From the NCBI GenBank assembly GCA_902363825.1, contig CABJBK010000001.1:186001-250000 (forward strand): 64,000 nt of DNA, written 5' to 3'. Under the pieces are notes generated by a model. That model worked only from the letters and a program-made list of their open reading frames with translations. It made no database searches and was not told where the DNA came from. This DNA is from Lachnospiraceae bacterium (GTDB lineage Bacteria; Bacillota; Clostridia; Lachnospirales; Lachnospiraceae). Position numbers and translations under genes: made by a program. Below are positions 54,339 through 63,749 of this stretch, one piece after another (within the stretch, counting starts at the first letter, position 1; each line of letters begins with the position of its first letter).

Positions 54339-54369
54339 TCCCGCCGGGAATTGGAGCTTCCCGGCGGGA
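54339..54369 (+). other. strong GC hairpin in the eno leader
   Basis: TCCCGCCGGGAA pairs perfectly with TTCCCGGCGGGA over 12 bp with a 7-base loop. What follows (GGATTTCTGTC) is not a T run, so it is a poor terminator and may instead stabilise the eno mRNA or act in control. It lies 34 bases before the ATG. Confidence 0.7.
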
Positions 54370-54385
54370 GGATTTCTGTCAATAA

Positions 54386-55702
<1,317 letters not shown>

Positions 55703-55746
55703 TTTATTTATGGGATGATGAAAAAAATTTGATGGGTAACAGATAA

Positions 55747-55792
55747 AAAAGAAGCAGTAGGAAAGCAGAGTTGCTTTCTTACTGCTTCTTTG
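55747..55792. terminator. bidirectional terminator between eno and the Nudix gene
   Basis: AAAAAAGAAGCAGTA...GAAAGCA pairs with TGCTTTC...TACTGCTTCTTT, a long stem with A and T flanks. It serves the convergent genes on both sides. Confidence 0.9.
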
Positions 55793-55805
55793 ATAAAAAC
55801 AAAGA

Positions 55806-56306
55806 TCAGTCAAAAACCGCTTTGATACTGTCGTAATGTAAAAAGATGCCCTGCTTTGCGTAGTCACTGATCTCAGAGAGCGTGGCGAAAGAAAAACCGG
55901 AGGTTTCGGCCTCCTGCAGTTTTACATCAGAGGTATCGATGTCCATGGTAAATTTGTAGACATCCACAAAATAGTTGTTTTTTTCTTCCGGGTTGACCCG
56001 CTTGTAGGAAAACGCGTAGCCGCCGTCCGCACCGGTCACATCAATGCCGGTCTCCTCGAGGATCTCACGCTTTACGGCATCCGCGGAGCTTTCACCGGCA
56101 ACGACACCGCCGCCCGGGACTTCCCACCAGCCGGCTGCCCATTCCTTATCGAGCTTGCGGCGGGTGATCAGATAGGTGCCGTCCGGGCGCTTTATCACAC
56201 CGAGCACGGTCAGGTGAAATTCATCCGGCTTCATATTCCAGTCGTTGCGTTTCATCGTGCGGCCGGTTTTTTCTTTGTTTTCATTATAAATATCCCATAA
56301 TTCCAT
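55806..56306 (-). CDS. Nudix hydrolase
   Basis: A 166-residue protein of the Nudix family with an intact box, GGVVAGESSADAVKREILEETG, seen as G-x5-E-x7-REILEETG at mid-protein. It begins MELWDIYNENKEKTGRTMKRN, the opening common to the IDI-like Nudix group. The substrate (a nucleoside diphosphate derivative or isoprenoid-like compound) is not readable. Minus strand, convergent with eno. Confidence 0.88.
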   Translation of the reverse strand: MELWDIYNENKEKTGRTMKRNDWNMKPDEFHLTVLGVIKRPDGTYLITRRKLDKEWAAGWWEVPGGGVVAGESSADAVKREILEETGIDVTGADGGYAFSYKRVNPEEKNNYFVDVYKFTMDIDTSDVKLQEAETSGFSFATLSEISDYAKQGIFLHYDSIKAVFD

Positions 56307-56373
56307 TTTTCTTTTTCCTTTGCTGTAAATGATTGCGAAACACTATAAATAATTTTAACAGTATTTTTAGGAA

Positions 56374-56401
56374 TTGACAACGGTTGTATTTTTGCTATAA
56401 T
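56374..56401 (+). promoter_or_regulatory. promoter of the MacB-type ABC operon
   Basis: TTGACA (56374-56379), 16 bases, TATAAT (56396-56401), both perfect. It matches in layout the promoter at 59457. Confidence 0.85.
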
Positions 56402-56411
56402 ACATATAAAC

Positions 56412-56431
56412 ATATGAACAATTATTCATAT
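56412..56431 (+). promoter_or_regulatory. ArsR/SmtB-type operator, ABC operon
   Basis: ATATGAACAATTATTCATAT begins 11 bases after the -10 box. It has the TGAA-n-TTCA symmetry of ArsR/SmtB/CadC operators and differs at one base of 20 from the reverse complement of the site at 59495. Confidence 0.8.
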
Positions 56432-56460
56432 ATAAAAACATATAGAAGGGAGAGCTAATT

Positions 56461-57159
56461 ATGTTTTTGGAGATTCATGAATTAAAAAAAGGTTACGGAA
56501 GCGGTGAGAACCGCACGGAGGTACTGCAGGGCATTGATTTTACGGTGAACAAAGGTGAGATCTGTGTGCTGCTCGGGCCTTCCGGTTCGGGAAAATCCAC
56601 GCTGCTTAATATTATAGGAGGGATCGATACGGCGGACAGCGGCTATGTATCGGTCAATGGAGAAAAGACCAGGGATATGAGCGAAAAGACGCTGACGCGT
56701 TATCGCAGAAAACATCTGGGCTATGTATTCCAGATGTATAATCTGATCCCGAATCTGAATGTGAAGGAGAATATCGAGGTCGGCGCTTATTTAAGTGACA
56801 GTCCGCTTGACATTGACGACCTGCTCCACACCCTGGGGCTGTATGAGCACAGACACAAGCTGCCGAACCAGCTTTCCGGCGGACAGCAGCAGCGTACCTC
56901 GATCGGGCGTGCGATCGTCAAAAATCCGGATATCCTGCTCTGCGATGAGCCGACCGGAGCGCTTGACTACCACACGTCAAAGGAAATCTTAAAACTGATC
57001 GGGGATGTCAATCAAAAATATGGGAATACGGTCATCATGGTAACGCACAATGACGCGATCAAAAATATGGCAGACCGCGTAGTCAAACTGCGTGATGGCG
57101 CGATACGGAAAAATTACTGCAACGAGACAAAGATCGCGGCAGAAGATCTGGAATGGTAA
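56461..57159 (+). CDS. MacB/LolD-type ABC transporter ATPase
   Basis: A 232-residue ATPase: [16 protein letters not shown] (P-loop about 40-47), Q-loop [32 protein letters not shown] and the His in VTHND. This is the export-type ATPase of lipoprotein-release or antimicrobial-peptide transporters. GAAGGGAG lies 9 bases before the ATG. Its membrane partner starts 13 bases after its stop, and the operon is under an ArsR-type operator, which suggests a metal- or envelope-stress role. Confidence 0.9.
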   Translation: MFLEIHELKKGYGSGENRTEVLQGIDFTVNKGEICVLLGPSGSGKSTLLNIIGGIDTADSGYVSVNGEKTRDMSEKTLTRYRRKHLGYVFQMYNLIPNLNVKENIEVGAYLSDSPLDIDDLLHTLGLYEHRHKLPNQLSGGQQQRTSIGRAIVKNPDILLCDEPTGALDYHTSKEILKLIGDVNQKYGNTVIMVTHNDAIKNMADRVVKLRDGAIRKNYCNETKIAAEDLEW

Positions 57160-57172
57160 AGGGGGAGAACGT

Positions 57173-59440
57173 ATGAAAAATCCATTACGCAAACGCCTGC
57201 CTAGGGAACTGGTCGGAGATCTTTCAAAGTATCTGGTCGTATTTTTATTTATGACGCTCACGATCGGCATGATCTCCGGATTCCTTGTGGCGGACGACAG
57301 TATGTTACAGGCGTACGATGAGAGTTTTGAAAAATACAACATTGAAGACGGAAACTTTACGCTTGCGGCAGAAGCGGATGACGCCCTGATCGATGAGATC
57401 GAAAAATCAGATGTCACGGTCTGCGAGCATTTTTATCTGGAACAGAAGACGGAAAAAGGGGTAGACAGTACCCTGCGCATTTTTAAAGAGAGAGACAAGG
57501 TAGATCTGGTGTGCCTGATGGACGGGAAAATGCCGGCATCCGAAGATGAGATCGCACTTGACCGCATGTATGCCCAAAACAATGATCTCGCGATCGGGGA
57601 TGCGGTCACCATAGGCGGCACGGAGTATACGATCTCCGGGCTGGTGGCGCTTTCGGATTACAGCGCGCTTTTTTCAAACAACGGGGATATGATGTTTGAC
57701 GCGGTGAAATTCGGTGTCGCGATCGTGACTGAGGACGGATTTGACAGCTTTGATTCGGATACGATCCGTTACAATTACGCATGGAAATATGACAAAGCAC
57801 CGAAAAATGATACAAAGGCGAAAGATATGGGTACCGATCTGATGGAAGATGTGGCGACAGCCGCCGCAATGGATGGAAATGCCCTGACCGGATTTCTGCC
57901 GGCGTACACCAATTCCGCCATTCATTTTACCGGTGATGACATTGGCGGCGACCGCTCGATGATCCTCACGCTGCTCTACATCGTGATCGTGATCATGGCA
58001 TTTGTTTTCGGCGTGACGACGAACAATACGATCGTAAAAGAAGCGGGCGTGATCGGAACGCTCCGCGCGTCCGGCTATACGAAAGGCGAACTGTTAAGAC
58101 ATTATATCAGCCTTCCGATCCTTGTGACTTTTATCGCCGCGATCATCGGAAATATATTCGGATACAGTGTGTTTAAGGATGTGTTTGCGGGGGTATATTA
58201 TAACAGCTACAGTCTGCCGACCTATGTAACCAGATGGAATGCGCAGGCGTTTGTGCTGACAACGGTTGTGCCGCTTATTATCATGTTCTTAGTAAACGTT
58301 GCGCTGATCGCCCACAAACTGCAGTTATCCCCGCTTAACTTCCTGCGGCGTGATTTAAGAAAGACAAGGCGGAAAAAAGCAGTGCGCCTGCCGCACTTTA
58401 AATTTTTCAACCGTTTCCGTCTGCGGATCATTTTCCAGAACAGTGCGAGTTATGTGACACTTGCGGTCGGGATCTTATTTGCCAATATCCTTTTAATGTT
58501 CGGCCTTATGATGGTTCCGCTTTTGAATCATTATCAGGATGAAGTTTTGGACCATATGATCGCGGATTACCAGTACATCTTAAAAACTCCGGCGGAGACG
58601 GAAAATGACGCGGCGGAGACCTACTGTGTATCCACATTAAAAACGGTATTTGAAGATAAAGAGAGCGACGAAGTGACGGCATACGGAATTGAACCGGACA
58701 GTGCGTATGTGGATGCCAAACTGCCGGAGGATGGCGTGTTTATCTCTGACAGCTATGCGGATAAGTACCGCATAAAAGAAGGGGATACGATCCGTTTAAA
58801 AGAGGCATATGGAAATAAAAAGTTCGAGTTTGAGGTAAAAGGGATCTATACTTACCCGGCGGGGATCTGTATCTTTATGGATATCGATGAATACCGGGAT
58901 GTGTTTGAAAAGGACGCGGACTATTTTAACGGATATTTTTCGGATGAAAAGTTAAAGGATATCCCGAAGGAAAATATCGTATCGACCGTGACGGAGGATG
59001 ATCTGACCAAGATCTCAAGACAGCTGGATGTTTCCATGGGAGATATGTTCCAGGTGATCAACGTATTTGCCATAGTGATGTTTGCCCTGCTCGTATATCT
59101 TCTGACCAAACTGATCATTGAGAAGAATACGATATCGATCTCTATGGTAAAAATACTGGGGTATGACAACCGGGAGATCGGAAAACTGTATCTTACGGCG
59201 ACGACCTGGGTCGTGGTGTGCAGCATCGCTGTGAGCATCCCGCTGTCGTATCTATTGATCGAACTTATTTACCGCAGTATGATGGCGGACTTCCACGGCT
59301 GGCTTATGATGTATGTCGCGCCGAAGGTATACGGAGAGATGTTTGTACTCGGACTGATCGTTTACTTTGTCGTGGCGTTCTTCCAGATGGCGCGCATCCG
59401 CAAAATCCCGATGGATGAGGCTTTGAAAAATGTAGAATAA
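57173..59440 (+). CDS. FtsX-like ABC permease (MacB family type)
   Basis: A 755-residue permease with an N-terminal helix (residues 18-40), a long extracytoplasmic region, and two FtsX/MacB core modules of three helices each (about 260-390 and 620-755), separated by a second large outer domain. The first ATG in frame (57092) lies inside the ATPase gene; the ATG at 57173 after GGGGGAG is the better start. Partner of the preceding ATPase. The exported compound is unknown; ArsR-type control suggests a metal- or toxin-linked role. Confidence 0.88.
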   Translation: MKNPLRKRLPRELVGDLSKYLVVFLFMTLTIGMISGFLVADDSMLQAYDESFEKYNIEDGNFTLAAEADDALIDEIEKSDVTVCEHFYLEQKTEKGVDSTLRIFKERDKVDLVCLMDGKMPASEDEIALDRMYAQNNDLAIGDAVTIGGTEYTISGLVALSDYSALFSNNGDMMFDAVKFGVAIVTEDGFDSFDSDTIRYNYAWKYDKAPKNDTKAKDMGTDLMEDVATAAAMDGNALTGFLPAYTNSAIHFTGDDIGGDRSMILTLLYIVIVIMAFVFGVTTNNTIVKEAGVIGTLRASGYTKGELLRHYISLPILVTFIAAIIGNIFGYSVFKDVFAGVYYNSYSLPTYVTRWNAQAFVLTTVVPLIIMFLVNVALIAHKLQLSPLNFLRRDLRKTRRKKAVRLPHFKFFNRFRLRIIFQNSASYVTLAVGILFANILLMFGLMMVPLLNHYQDEVLDHMIADYQYILKTPAETENDAAETYCVSTLKTVFEDKESDEVTAYGIEPDSAYVDAKLPEDGVFISDSYADKYRIKEGDTIRLKEAYGNKKFEFEVKGIYTYPAGICIFMDIDEYRDVFEKDADYFNGYFSDEKLKDIPKENIVSTVTEDDLTKISRQLDVSMGDMFQVINVFAIVMFALLVYLLTKLIIEKNTISISMVKILGYDNREIGKLYLTATTWVVVCSIAVSIPLSYLLIELIYRSMMADFHGWLMMYVAPKVYGEMFVLGLIVYFVVAFFQMARIRKIPMDEALKNVE

Positions 59441-59456
59441 AAATGGCGAAAACCTA

Positions 59457-59484
59457 TTGACAATGCAGGTGGCGGTGCTATAAT
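59457..59484 (+). promoter_or_regulatory. promoter of the HMA-ATPase-ArsR operon
   Basis: TTGACA (59457-59462), 16 bases, TATAAT (59479-59484), both perfect, starting 16 bases after the permease stop. Confidence 0.88.
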
Positions 59485-59487
59485 AAA

Positions 59488-59521
59488 CTCAAACATATGA
59501 ATAAATGTTCATATGTTTGAG
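59488..59521 (+). promoter_or_regulatory. ArsR/SmtB-type operator, Zn/Cd ATPase operon
   Basis: Inverted repeat with 13- to 14-bp arms (TCAAACATATGAA and TTCATATGTTTGA) and a 6-base centre. Its core ATATGAATAAATGTTCATAT (59495-59514) starts 11 bases after the -10 box, the same distance as in the ABC promoter at 56396. Confidence 0.88.
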
Positions 59522-59556
59522 ACAAAAATAAAAAAAGAAAAGTGAGGAATCATACC

Positions 59557-59775
59557 ATGAAAAAAACTTATAAGATCGATGTAGACTGTGCAAACTGTGC
59601 AAACAAAATGGAAGAAGCAGCAAAGAACACCGCAGGTGTAAAGGATGCTACCGTAAACTTCATGACCTTAAAAATGAACGTAGAGTTTGAAGAGGGAAAA
59701 GATCCGAAAGAAGTAATGCAGGATGTTTTAAAGAACTGCAAAAAAGTAGAAGACGACTGCGAGATCTTTCTCTAA
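59557..59775 (+). CDS. stand-alone HMA protein of the Zn/Cd ATPase
   Basis: A 72-residue heavy-metal-associated domain: YKIDVDCANCANKMEEAA with the CxxC motif at about 11-14 and a C-terminal EDDCEIF. An in-frame ATG at 59542 exists, but the ATG at 59557 fits better with GTGAGGA upstream. The following ATPase lacks an N-terminal HMA domain, so this gene very probably provides it as a separate protein. The acidic CEIF end is like zinc-type HMA domains. Confidence 0.88.
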   Translation: MKKTYKIDVDCANCANKMEEAAKNTAGVKDATVNFMTLKMNVEFEEGKDPKEVMQDVLKNCKKVEDDCEIFL

Positions 59776-59824
59776 AAAACAGGCTGCGCGATGCAGCAGT
59801 TAAGGAAAAAGAGGAGGGAACGCT

Positions 59825-61693
59825 ATGAATAAGAAACAGAAAAAAGTTCTTATCCGGATTCTTGTGGCAGCGGTGCTGATGATCGTGTTTTCACAGCTCC
59901 CGGTGGAAGGATATGTGAGATTTCTGCTGTTTATGATCCCATATCTGGTTATCGGATATGACATTTTGAAAAAGGCGTTTAAGGGAATCTTAAACAGACA
60001 GGTCTTTGATGAGAACTTCCTGATGGCAGTTGCGACGGTCGGCGCCATTGTACTTGGAAATTATACCGAGGGCGTTGCGGTTATGCTGTTTTATCAGATC
60101 GGGGAACTGTTCCAGAGTTATGCGGTCGGAAAGAGCCGCAGGAACATCAGTGAGCTGATGGATATCCGCCCGGATTACGCAAACATCGAGCGGGATGGAA
60201 AACTGGAAAAGGTAGACCCGGATGAAGTTGAGATCGGTTCGGTCATCGTGGTACAGCCGGGTGAAAAGATCCCGATCGACGGTGTGGTCACCGAGGGAAA
60301 GACAACGTTAAATACCAGTGCGCTGACGGGCGAGAGTCTTCCGCGTGAGGTTGCGCCGGGAGATGAAGTCATCAGCGGATGCATCAATATGACGGGTGTG
60401 TTAAAGATCCGGACCACAAAAGAATTTGGGGAATCTACGGTATCAAAGATCCTGGATCTGGTGGAAAATTCCAGCTCCAAGAAATCAAGATCCGAGCATT
60501 TTATCTCCAAGTTCGCAAGATACTATACACCGGCAGTATGTTACGGAGCGCTTGCGCTGGCTGTCCTGCCGCCGCTTGTCCGGATGCTTGCCATGGGGCT
60601 TGCACCGGAGTGGGGCAACTGGATCTACCGTGCGCTTACCTTCTTGGTTATCAGCTGCCCGTGCGCGCTGGTCATCAGTATTCCGCTCAGCTTCTTTGCC
60701 GGGATCGGCGGAGCGAGCAGAGAGGGTATTTTAGTCAAAGGTTCCAACTACTTAGAGACACTTGCCCAGACCAGATATGTGGTTTTCGATAAGACCGGTA
60801 CCATGACACAGGGTGTGTTTGAGGTAAGCGGGGTACATCATAATGAGATGGAAGAAGCCAGACTTTTGGAGTATGCGGCATTAGCAGAGAGCGCTTCCTC
60901 CCATCCGATCAGCAAGAGCCTGCAGAAAGCGTACGGCAAGGCGATCGACCGCAGCCGCGTGACCGATATTGAAGAGATCAGCGGAAACGGTGTGACTGCA
61001 AAGATCGATGGGATCCCGGTTGCTGCCGGAAACGCAAAACTGATGGAGCGTCTTGGAATTCCATATAAGGAATGCCATCATGTCGGAACCGTTGTTCACA
61101 TGGCAGTGAATGGCGCATATGCGGGACATATCCTGATTTCCGATCTCTTAAAACCGAATGCGAAAGAAGCGATCACGAGCTTAAAGCATGCAGGGATCGA
61201 AAAGACAGTCATGCTGACCGGTGACTCAAAGAAAGTTGCGGATCAGGTGGCAAAGGAACTTGGCATCGGAGAGGTTTACAGTGAACTGCTTCCGGCTGAC
61301 AAGGTATCCAAAGTCGAAGAACTCTTAAAAGAGAAGAACGCAAAGGCAAAACTTGTCTTTGTCGGAGATGGTATCAATGACGCGCCGGTACTTTCCAGAG
61401 CGGATATCGGAATCGCAATGGGAGCGCTCGGTTCCGATGCGGCGATCGAAGCGGCAGATGTTGTCCTGATGGATGATGATCCGTTAAAAATCTCAAAAGC
61501 GATCCGTATCGCAAGAAAATGTATGCGTATTGTTTACGAAAATATTTACTTCGCGATCGGTATCAAGGTCTTGTGCCTGATCCTCGGAGCACTCGGTATC
61601 GCCAATATGTGGCTTGCGATCTTCGCGGACGTAGGAGTTATGGTGCTCGCGGTATTAAACGCGATCCGGGTATTATTTGTAAAAAAGCTGTAA
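59825..61693 (+). CDS. zinc/cadmium/lead-type P-type ATPase
   Basis: A 622-residue P1B-2 ATPase without N-terminal metal domain. The CPC motif is at 278-280 in VISCPCALVIS, the phosphorylated Asp322 is in FDKTGT, TGES is in the actuator, MLTGD and GDGINDAPVL are in the P domain; the membrane segment after it carries KVLCLILGALGIANMWLAIFAD with the Lys and Asp typical of Zn/Cd exporters. A trans HMA protein precedes it and an ArsR gene follows. GAGGAGG precedes the ATG. Confidence 0.93.
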   Translation: MNKKQKKVLIRILVAAVLMIVFSQLPVEGYVRFLLFMIPYLVIGYDILKKAFKGILNRQVFDENFLMAVATVGAIVLGNYTEGVAVMLFYQIGELFQSYAVGKSRRNISELMDIRPDYANIERDGKLEKVDPDEVEIGSVIVVQPGEKIPIDGVVTEGKTTLNTSALTGESLPREVAPGDEVISGCINMTGVLKIRTTKEFGESTVSKILDLVENSSSKKSRSEHFISKFARYYTPAVCYGALALAVLPPLVRMLAMGLAPEWGNWIYRALTFLVISCPCALVISIPLSFFAGIGGASREGILVKGSNYLETLAQTRYVVFDKTGTMTQGVFEVSGVHHNEMEEARLLEYAALAESASSHPISKSLQKAYGKAIDRSRVTDIEEISGNGVTAKIDGIPVAAGNAKLMERLGIPYKECHHVGTVVHMAVNGAYAGHILISDLLKPNAKEAITSLKHAGIEKTVMLTGDSKKVADQVAKELGIGEVYSELLPADKVSKVEELLKEKNAKAKLVFVGDGINDAPVLSRADIGIAMGALGSDAAIEAADVVLMDDDPLKISKAIRIARKCMRIVYENIYFAIGIKVLCLILGALGIANMWLAIFADVGVMVLAVLNAIRVLFVKKL

Positions 61694-61722
61694 GTGTGTT
61701 AGACTGAAAAGCGGCGAATGAA

Positions 61723-61758
61723 AGATCCTGTGCCGGACCGGTGCAGGATCTGATTTTT
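61723..61758 (+). terminator. hairpin terminator between the ATPase and arsR
   Basis: AGATCCTG...CCGG pairs with CCGG...CAGGATCT including two G-U pairs, and ends GATTTTTC. It should lower arsR expression relative to the ATPase unless readthrough occurs. Confidence 0.75.
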
Positions 61759-61785
61759 CATAAGAAAGAAAAAGCGGGTGATAAA

Positions 61786-62148
61786 ATGGAAGAAAAAGAA
61801 GTAGAGTGTTGTGATGCGGTGGAAGTGCATGAGAATCTGCTTAAAATTGTAAATGAGACGATGCCGGAGGAAACAGAGTTATACGATCTTGCAGAGCTTT
61901 TTAAAGTATTTGGAGATTCTACACGGATCCGGATCTTATTTGTTTTGTTTGAAGCGGAGGTGTGCGTGTGTGATCTGGCGCAGGTGCTGCAGATGACACA
62001 GTCGGCCATCTCACATCAGCTTAAGATCTTAAAACAGAACAAGCTGGTGAAGAGCCGCAGGGAGGGAAAATCCATTTTCTATTCTCTCGCGGATGATCAT
62101 GTGCGGACGATCATAGCCCAGGGCTGCGATCACATCGAGGAAAATTAA
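61786..62148 (+). CDS. ArsR/CadC-family metal-responsive repressor
   Basis: A 120-residue winged-helix repressor. The metal-site helix has EVCVCDLAQVLQMTQSAISHQLKIL (CVCDL is the alpha-3 motif of CadC/SmtB-type sensors), the N-terminus carries CCD, and the C-terminus has the His/Asp pattern HVRTIIAQGCDH of a zinc site. GCGGGTG precedes the ATG; an in-frame earlier codon is unlikely. It lies at the end of the Zn/Cd ATPase operon and probably binds the two 20-bp operators upstream of both exporter operons. Confidence 0.9.
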   Translation: MEEKEVECCDAVEVHENLLKIVNETMPEETELYDLAELFKVFGDSTRIRILFVLFEAEVCVCDLAQVLQMTQSAISHQLKILKQNKLVKSRREGKSIFYSLADDHVRTIIAQGCDHIEEN

Positions 62149-62153
62149 TGTAA

Positions 62154-62453
62154 AAAGGAAAAGCCTTTTTCAAAGAGCAGTTCATTTACGTCGGCAATGG
62201 AGTAATTCCGCTGCAGGGCAAAAATAATGAGGCTGTCGGAGCAGCCGTCAACGGGATCATGACGCAGAGTGTTTTCTCCTGCGATGTGGCTGCGGGAAAA
62301 ACCGCAAATGATGGGATCACATTGCTCAGCAGTGATTTAGATCAGGCAGGGATCAGGCAGATCCAGAATGTGGAATTTACGTTCCATGTATTTGATACGG
62401 ATACTTATGATACAATTTTTGACACCGATCCGTTAAGTGTTTCTTTTGAATAA
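62154..62453 (+). pseudogene. C-terminal remnant of a surface or lipoprotein gene
   Basis: Right after the arsR stop an open frame of about 100 codons runs without a suitable start. Its coding part reads QFIYVGNG, AVNGIMTQSVFSCDVAAGK, ITLLSSDLDQAGIRQIQNVEF, FHVFDTDTYDTIFDTDPLSV. I take this for the C-terminal beta-rich domain of a larger extracellular or lipoprotein. The nearest ATG (62259) has no ribosome site. A deletion that joined arsR to this fragment is the simplest story. Confidence 0.6.
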
Positions 62454-62492
62454 GACCGCGTGTGGCTTACCATAGGTCTGTCAGTGCAAGAG

Positions 62493-62537
62493 CAGTATGT
62501 GTGCAGAAAAAAATTCTGCGCGCATACTGTTTTTTTT
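62493..62537 (+). terminator. rho-independent terminator
   Basis: CAGTATGTGTGCAGAA pairs with TTCTGCGCGCATACTG (two G-U pairs) across an A loop and ends in a run of eight T. It shuts off the arsR/remnant transcript before the ZIP gene. Confidence 0.92.
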
Positions 62538-62550
62538 CGCAAAAGTATAG

Positions 62551-62556
62551 TACAAT
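62551..62556 (+). promoter_or_regulatory. -10 element of the ZIP gene
   Basis: TACAAT at 62551-62556, 52 bases before the ATG. The -35 side falls in the terminator T run; no clear hexamer. Confidence 0.45.
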
Positions 62557-62569
62557 AACACAGGATGGA

Positions 62570-62585
62570 GTTAGATGCAACTAAC
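62570..62585 (+). promoter_or_regulatory. GTTAG-N6-CTAAC element, copy 6 (ZIP transporter)
   Basis: GTTAGATGCAACTAAC has perfect arms and lies 17 bases before the ATG, near or just after the expected transcription start. Confidence 0.72.
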
Positions 62586-62602
62586 AGAGAGGAGGATGGA
62601 TT

Positions 62603-63388
62603 ATGACAACTGATATATTAAGCGGGATCCTGATCCCGTTTGCGGGAACATCACTTGGTGCGGCATGCGTGTTTGTTATGAGAAGAAACAGCATGAACCG
62701 CATTGTACAGAAGGCACTCACCGGTTTCGCGGCGGGAGTCATGGTAGCAGCATCCATCTGGAGTCTTTTGATACCGGCGATGAATCAGTCGGCAGAGCTT
62801 GGGAAACTTGCGTTTCTCCCTGCGGCAGTCGGATTCTGGCTTGGTATTTTATTTTTACTTTTTCTGGATCATATCATACCGCATCTGCACATGGGAGCAG
62901 AGACCGCGGAAGGGCCGCATACACAGCTGAAGCGGACGACTATGCTGGTGCTCGCGGTGACGCTTCACAATATTCCGGAAGGAATGGCAGTTGGTGTGGT
63001 ATACGCCGGATATCGCATGGGGAATGGAGATATCACGGCGATGGGAGCGTTTGCGCTCGCGCTTGGAATCGCGATCCAGAATCTTCCGGAGGGAGCGATC
63101 ATATCGATGCCGCTCCGGTCAGAAGGGATGAGCAAGGGGAAGGCGTTCATCTGTGGTGTACTTTCCGGTATCGTGGAACCGATCGGCGCGCTCCTTACCG
63201 TGGCGGCGGCAGGTTTTATCGTTCCGGTACTGCCGTATTTGTTAAGCTTTGCGGCGGGAGCCATGATCTATGTGGTGGTGGAAGAACTGATCCCGGAGAT
63301 GTCCGAAGGGGCGCACTCCAATGTGGGAACACTTCTTTTCGCGGCAGGATTCACGGTCATGATGATGCTCGATGTGGCATTGGGGTAG
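62603..63388 (+). CDS. ZIP-family metal transporter (ZupT/GufA type)
   Basis: A 261-residue permease of about eight helices. TLHNIPEGMAVGVVYAG and AIQNLPEGAIISMPLR are the paired metal-site helices; LSGIVEPIGALL lies in a later helix. The loop after helix 3 has HLHMG and other His. It could move Zn, Fe or Mn into the cytoplasm. GAGGAGG precedes the ATG. Its GTTAG-type element links it to feoA, feoB, pfl and eno. Confidence 0.92.
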   Translation: MTTDILSGILIPFAGTSLGAACVFVMRRNSMNRIVQKALTGFAAGVMVAASIWSLLIPAMNQSAELGKLAFLPAAVGFWLGILFLLFLDHIIPHLHMGAETAEGPHTQLKRTTMLVLAVTLHNIPEGMAVGVVYAGYRMGNGDITAMGAFALALGIAIQNLPEGAIISMPLRSEGMSKGKAFICGVLSGIVEPIGALLTVAAAGFIVPVLPYLLSFAAGAMIYVVVEELIPEMSEGAHSNVGTLLFAAGFTVMMMLDVALG

Positions 63389-63410
63389 GAAATATGGAGG
63401 CAGACAGAAA

Positions 63411-63623
63411 ATGAAAGACAATTTTTATTACGGAGATATTGATTACCACGAGATCATCGAGTGCCTGGTCAGCGCGCTGGACGCGAAAAGCCCTTATACC
63501 GCAGGACACTCCAGGCGGGTGAGCGATATGGCGCTTGCGGTGTGCAGACGGATCAGGCACGATCTCGAATATTGCTACAAAGAGATTGAAAAAACCTCGG
63601 AACGATGTATGATCCTGTTATAG
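63411..63623 (+). CDS. truncated HD-type phosphohydrolase fragment
   Basis: A 70-residue frame. After a short lead it reads LVSALDAKSPYTAGHSRRVSDMALAVCRR, the first HD-GYP/HD-domain helix with the His, but it lacks the HDIGK segment and the rest of the domain; the tail (YKEIEKTSERCMILL) is unlike HD proteins. It may be an internal deletion relic. GGAGGCAGA precedes the ATG. Metal binding and phosphodiesterase function are unlikely. Confidence 0.6.
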   Translation: MKDNFYYGDIDYHEIIECLVSALDAKSPYTAGHSRRVSDMALAVCRRIRHDLEYCYKEIEKTSERCMILL

Positions 63624-63650
63624 GAAAATATATATTAAAGAACTGGGAAC

Positions 63651-63665
63651 TGATAAAAATTATCA
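63651..63665 (+). promoter_or_regulatory. Fur-box-like site before the DUF6110 gene
   Basis: TGATAAAAATTATCA, a perfect palindrome about its central A-T axis, matches the 7-1-7 Fur consensus except for one base. A promoter lies close: TTGAAA at 63681 and TAATAT at 63704, spacing 17. Confidence 0.65.
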
Positions 63666-63749
63666 TTAGTGAAAAAAGTCTTGAAAATGTAAACCAGGCG
63701 AACTAATATATGATAAAAACTGTAGAGAAAAGTTACGGAGGTAAAAGAA

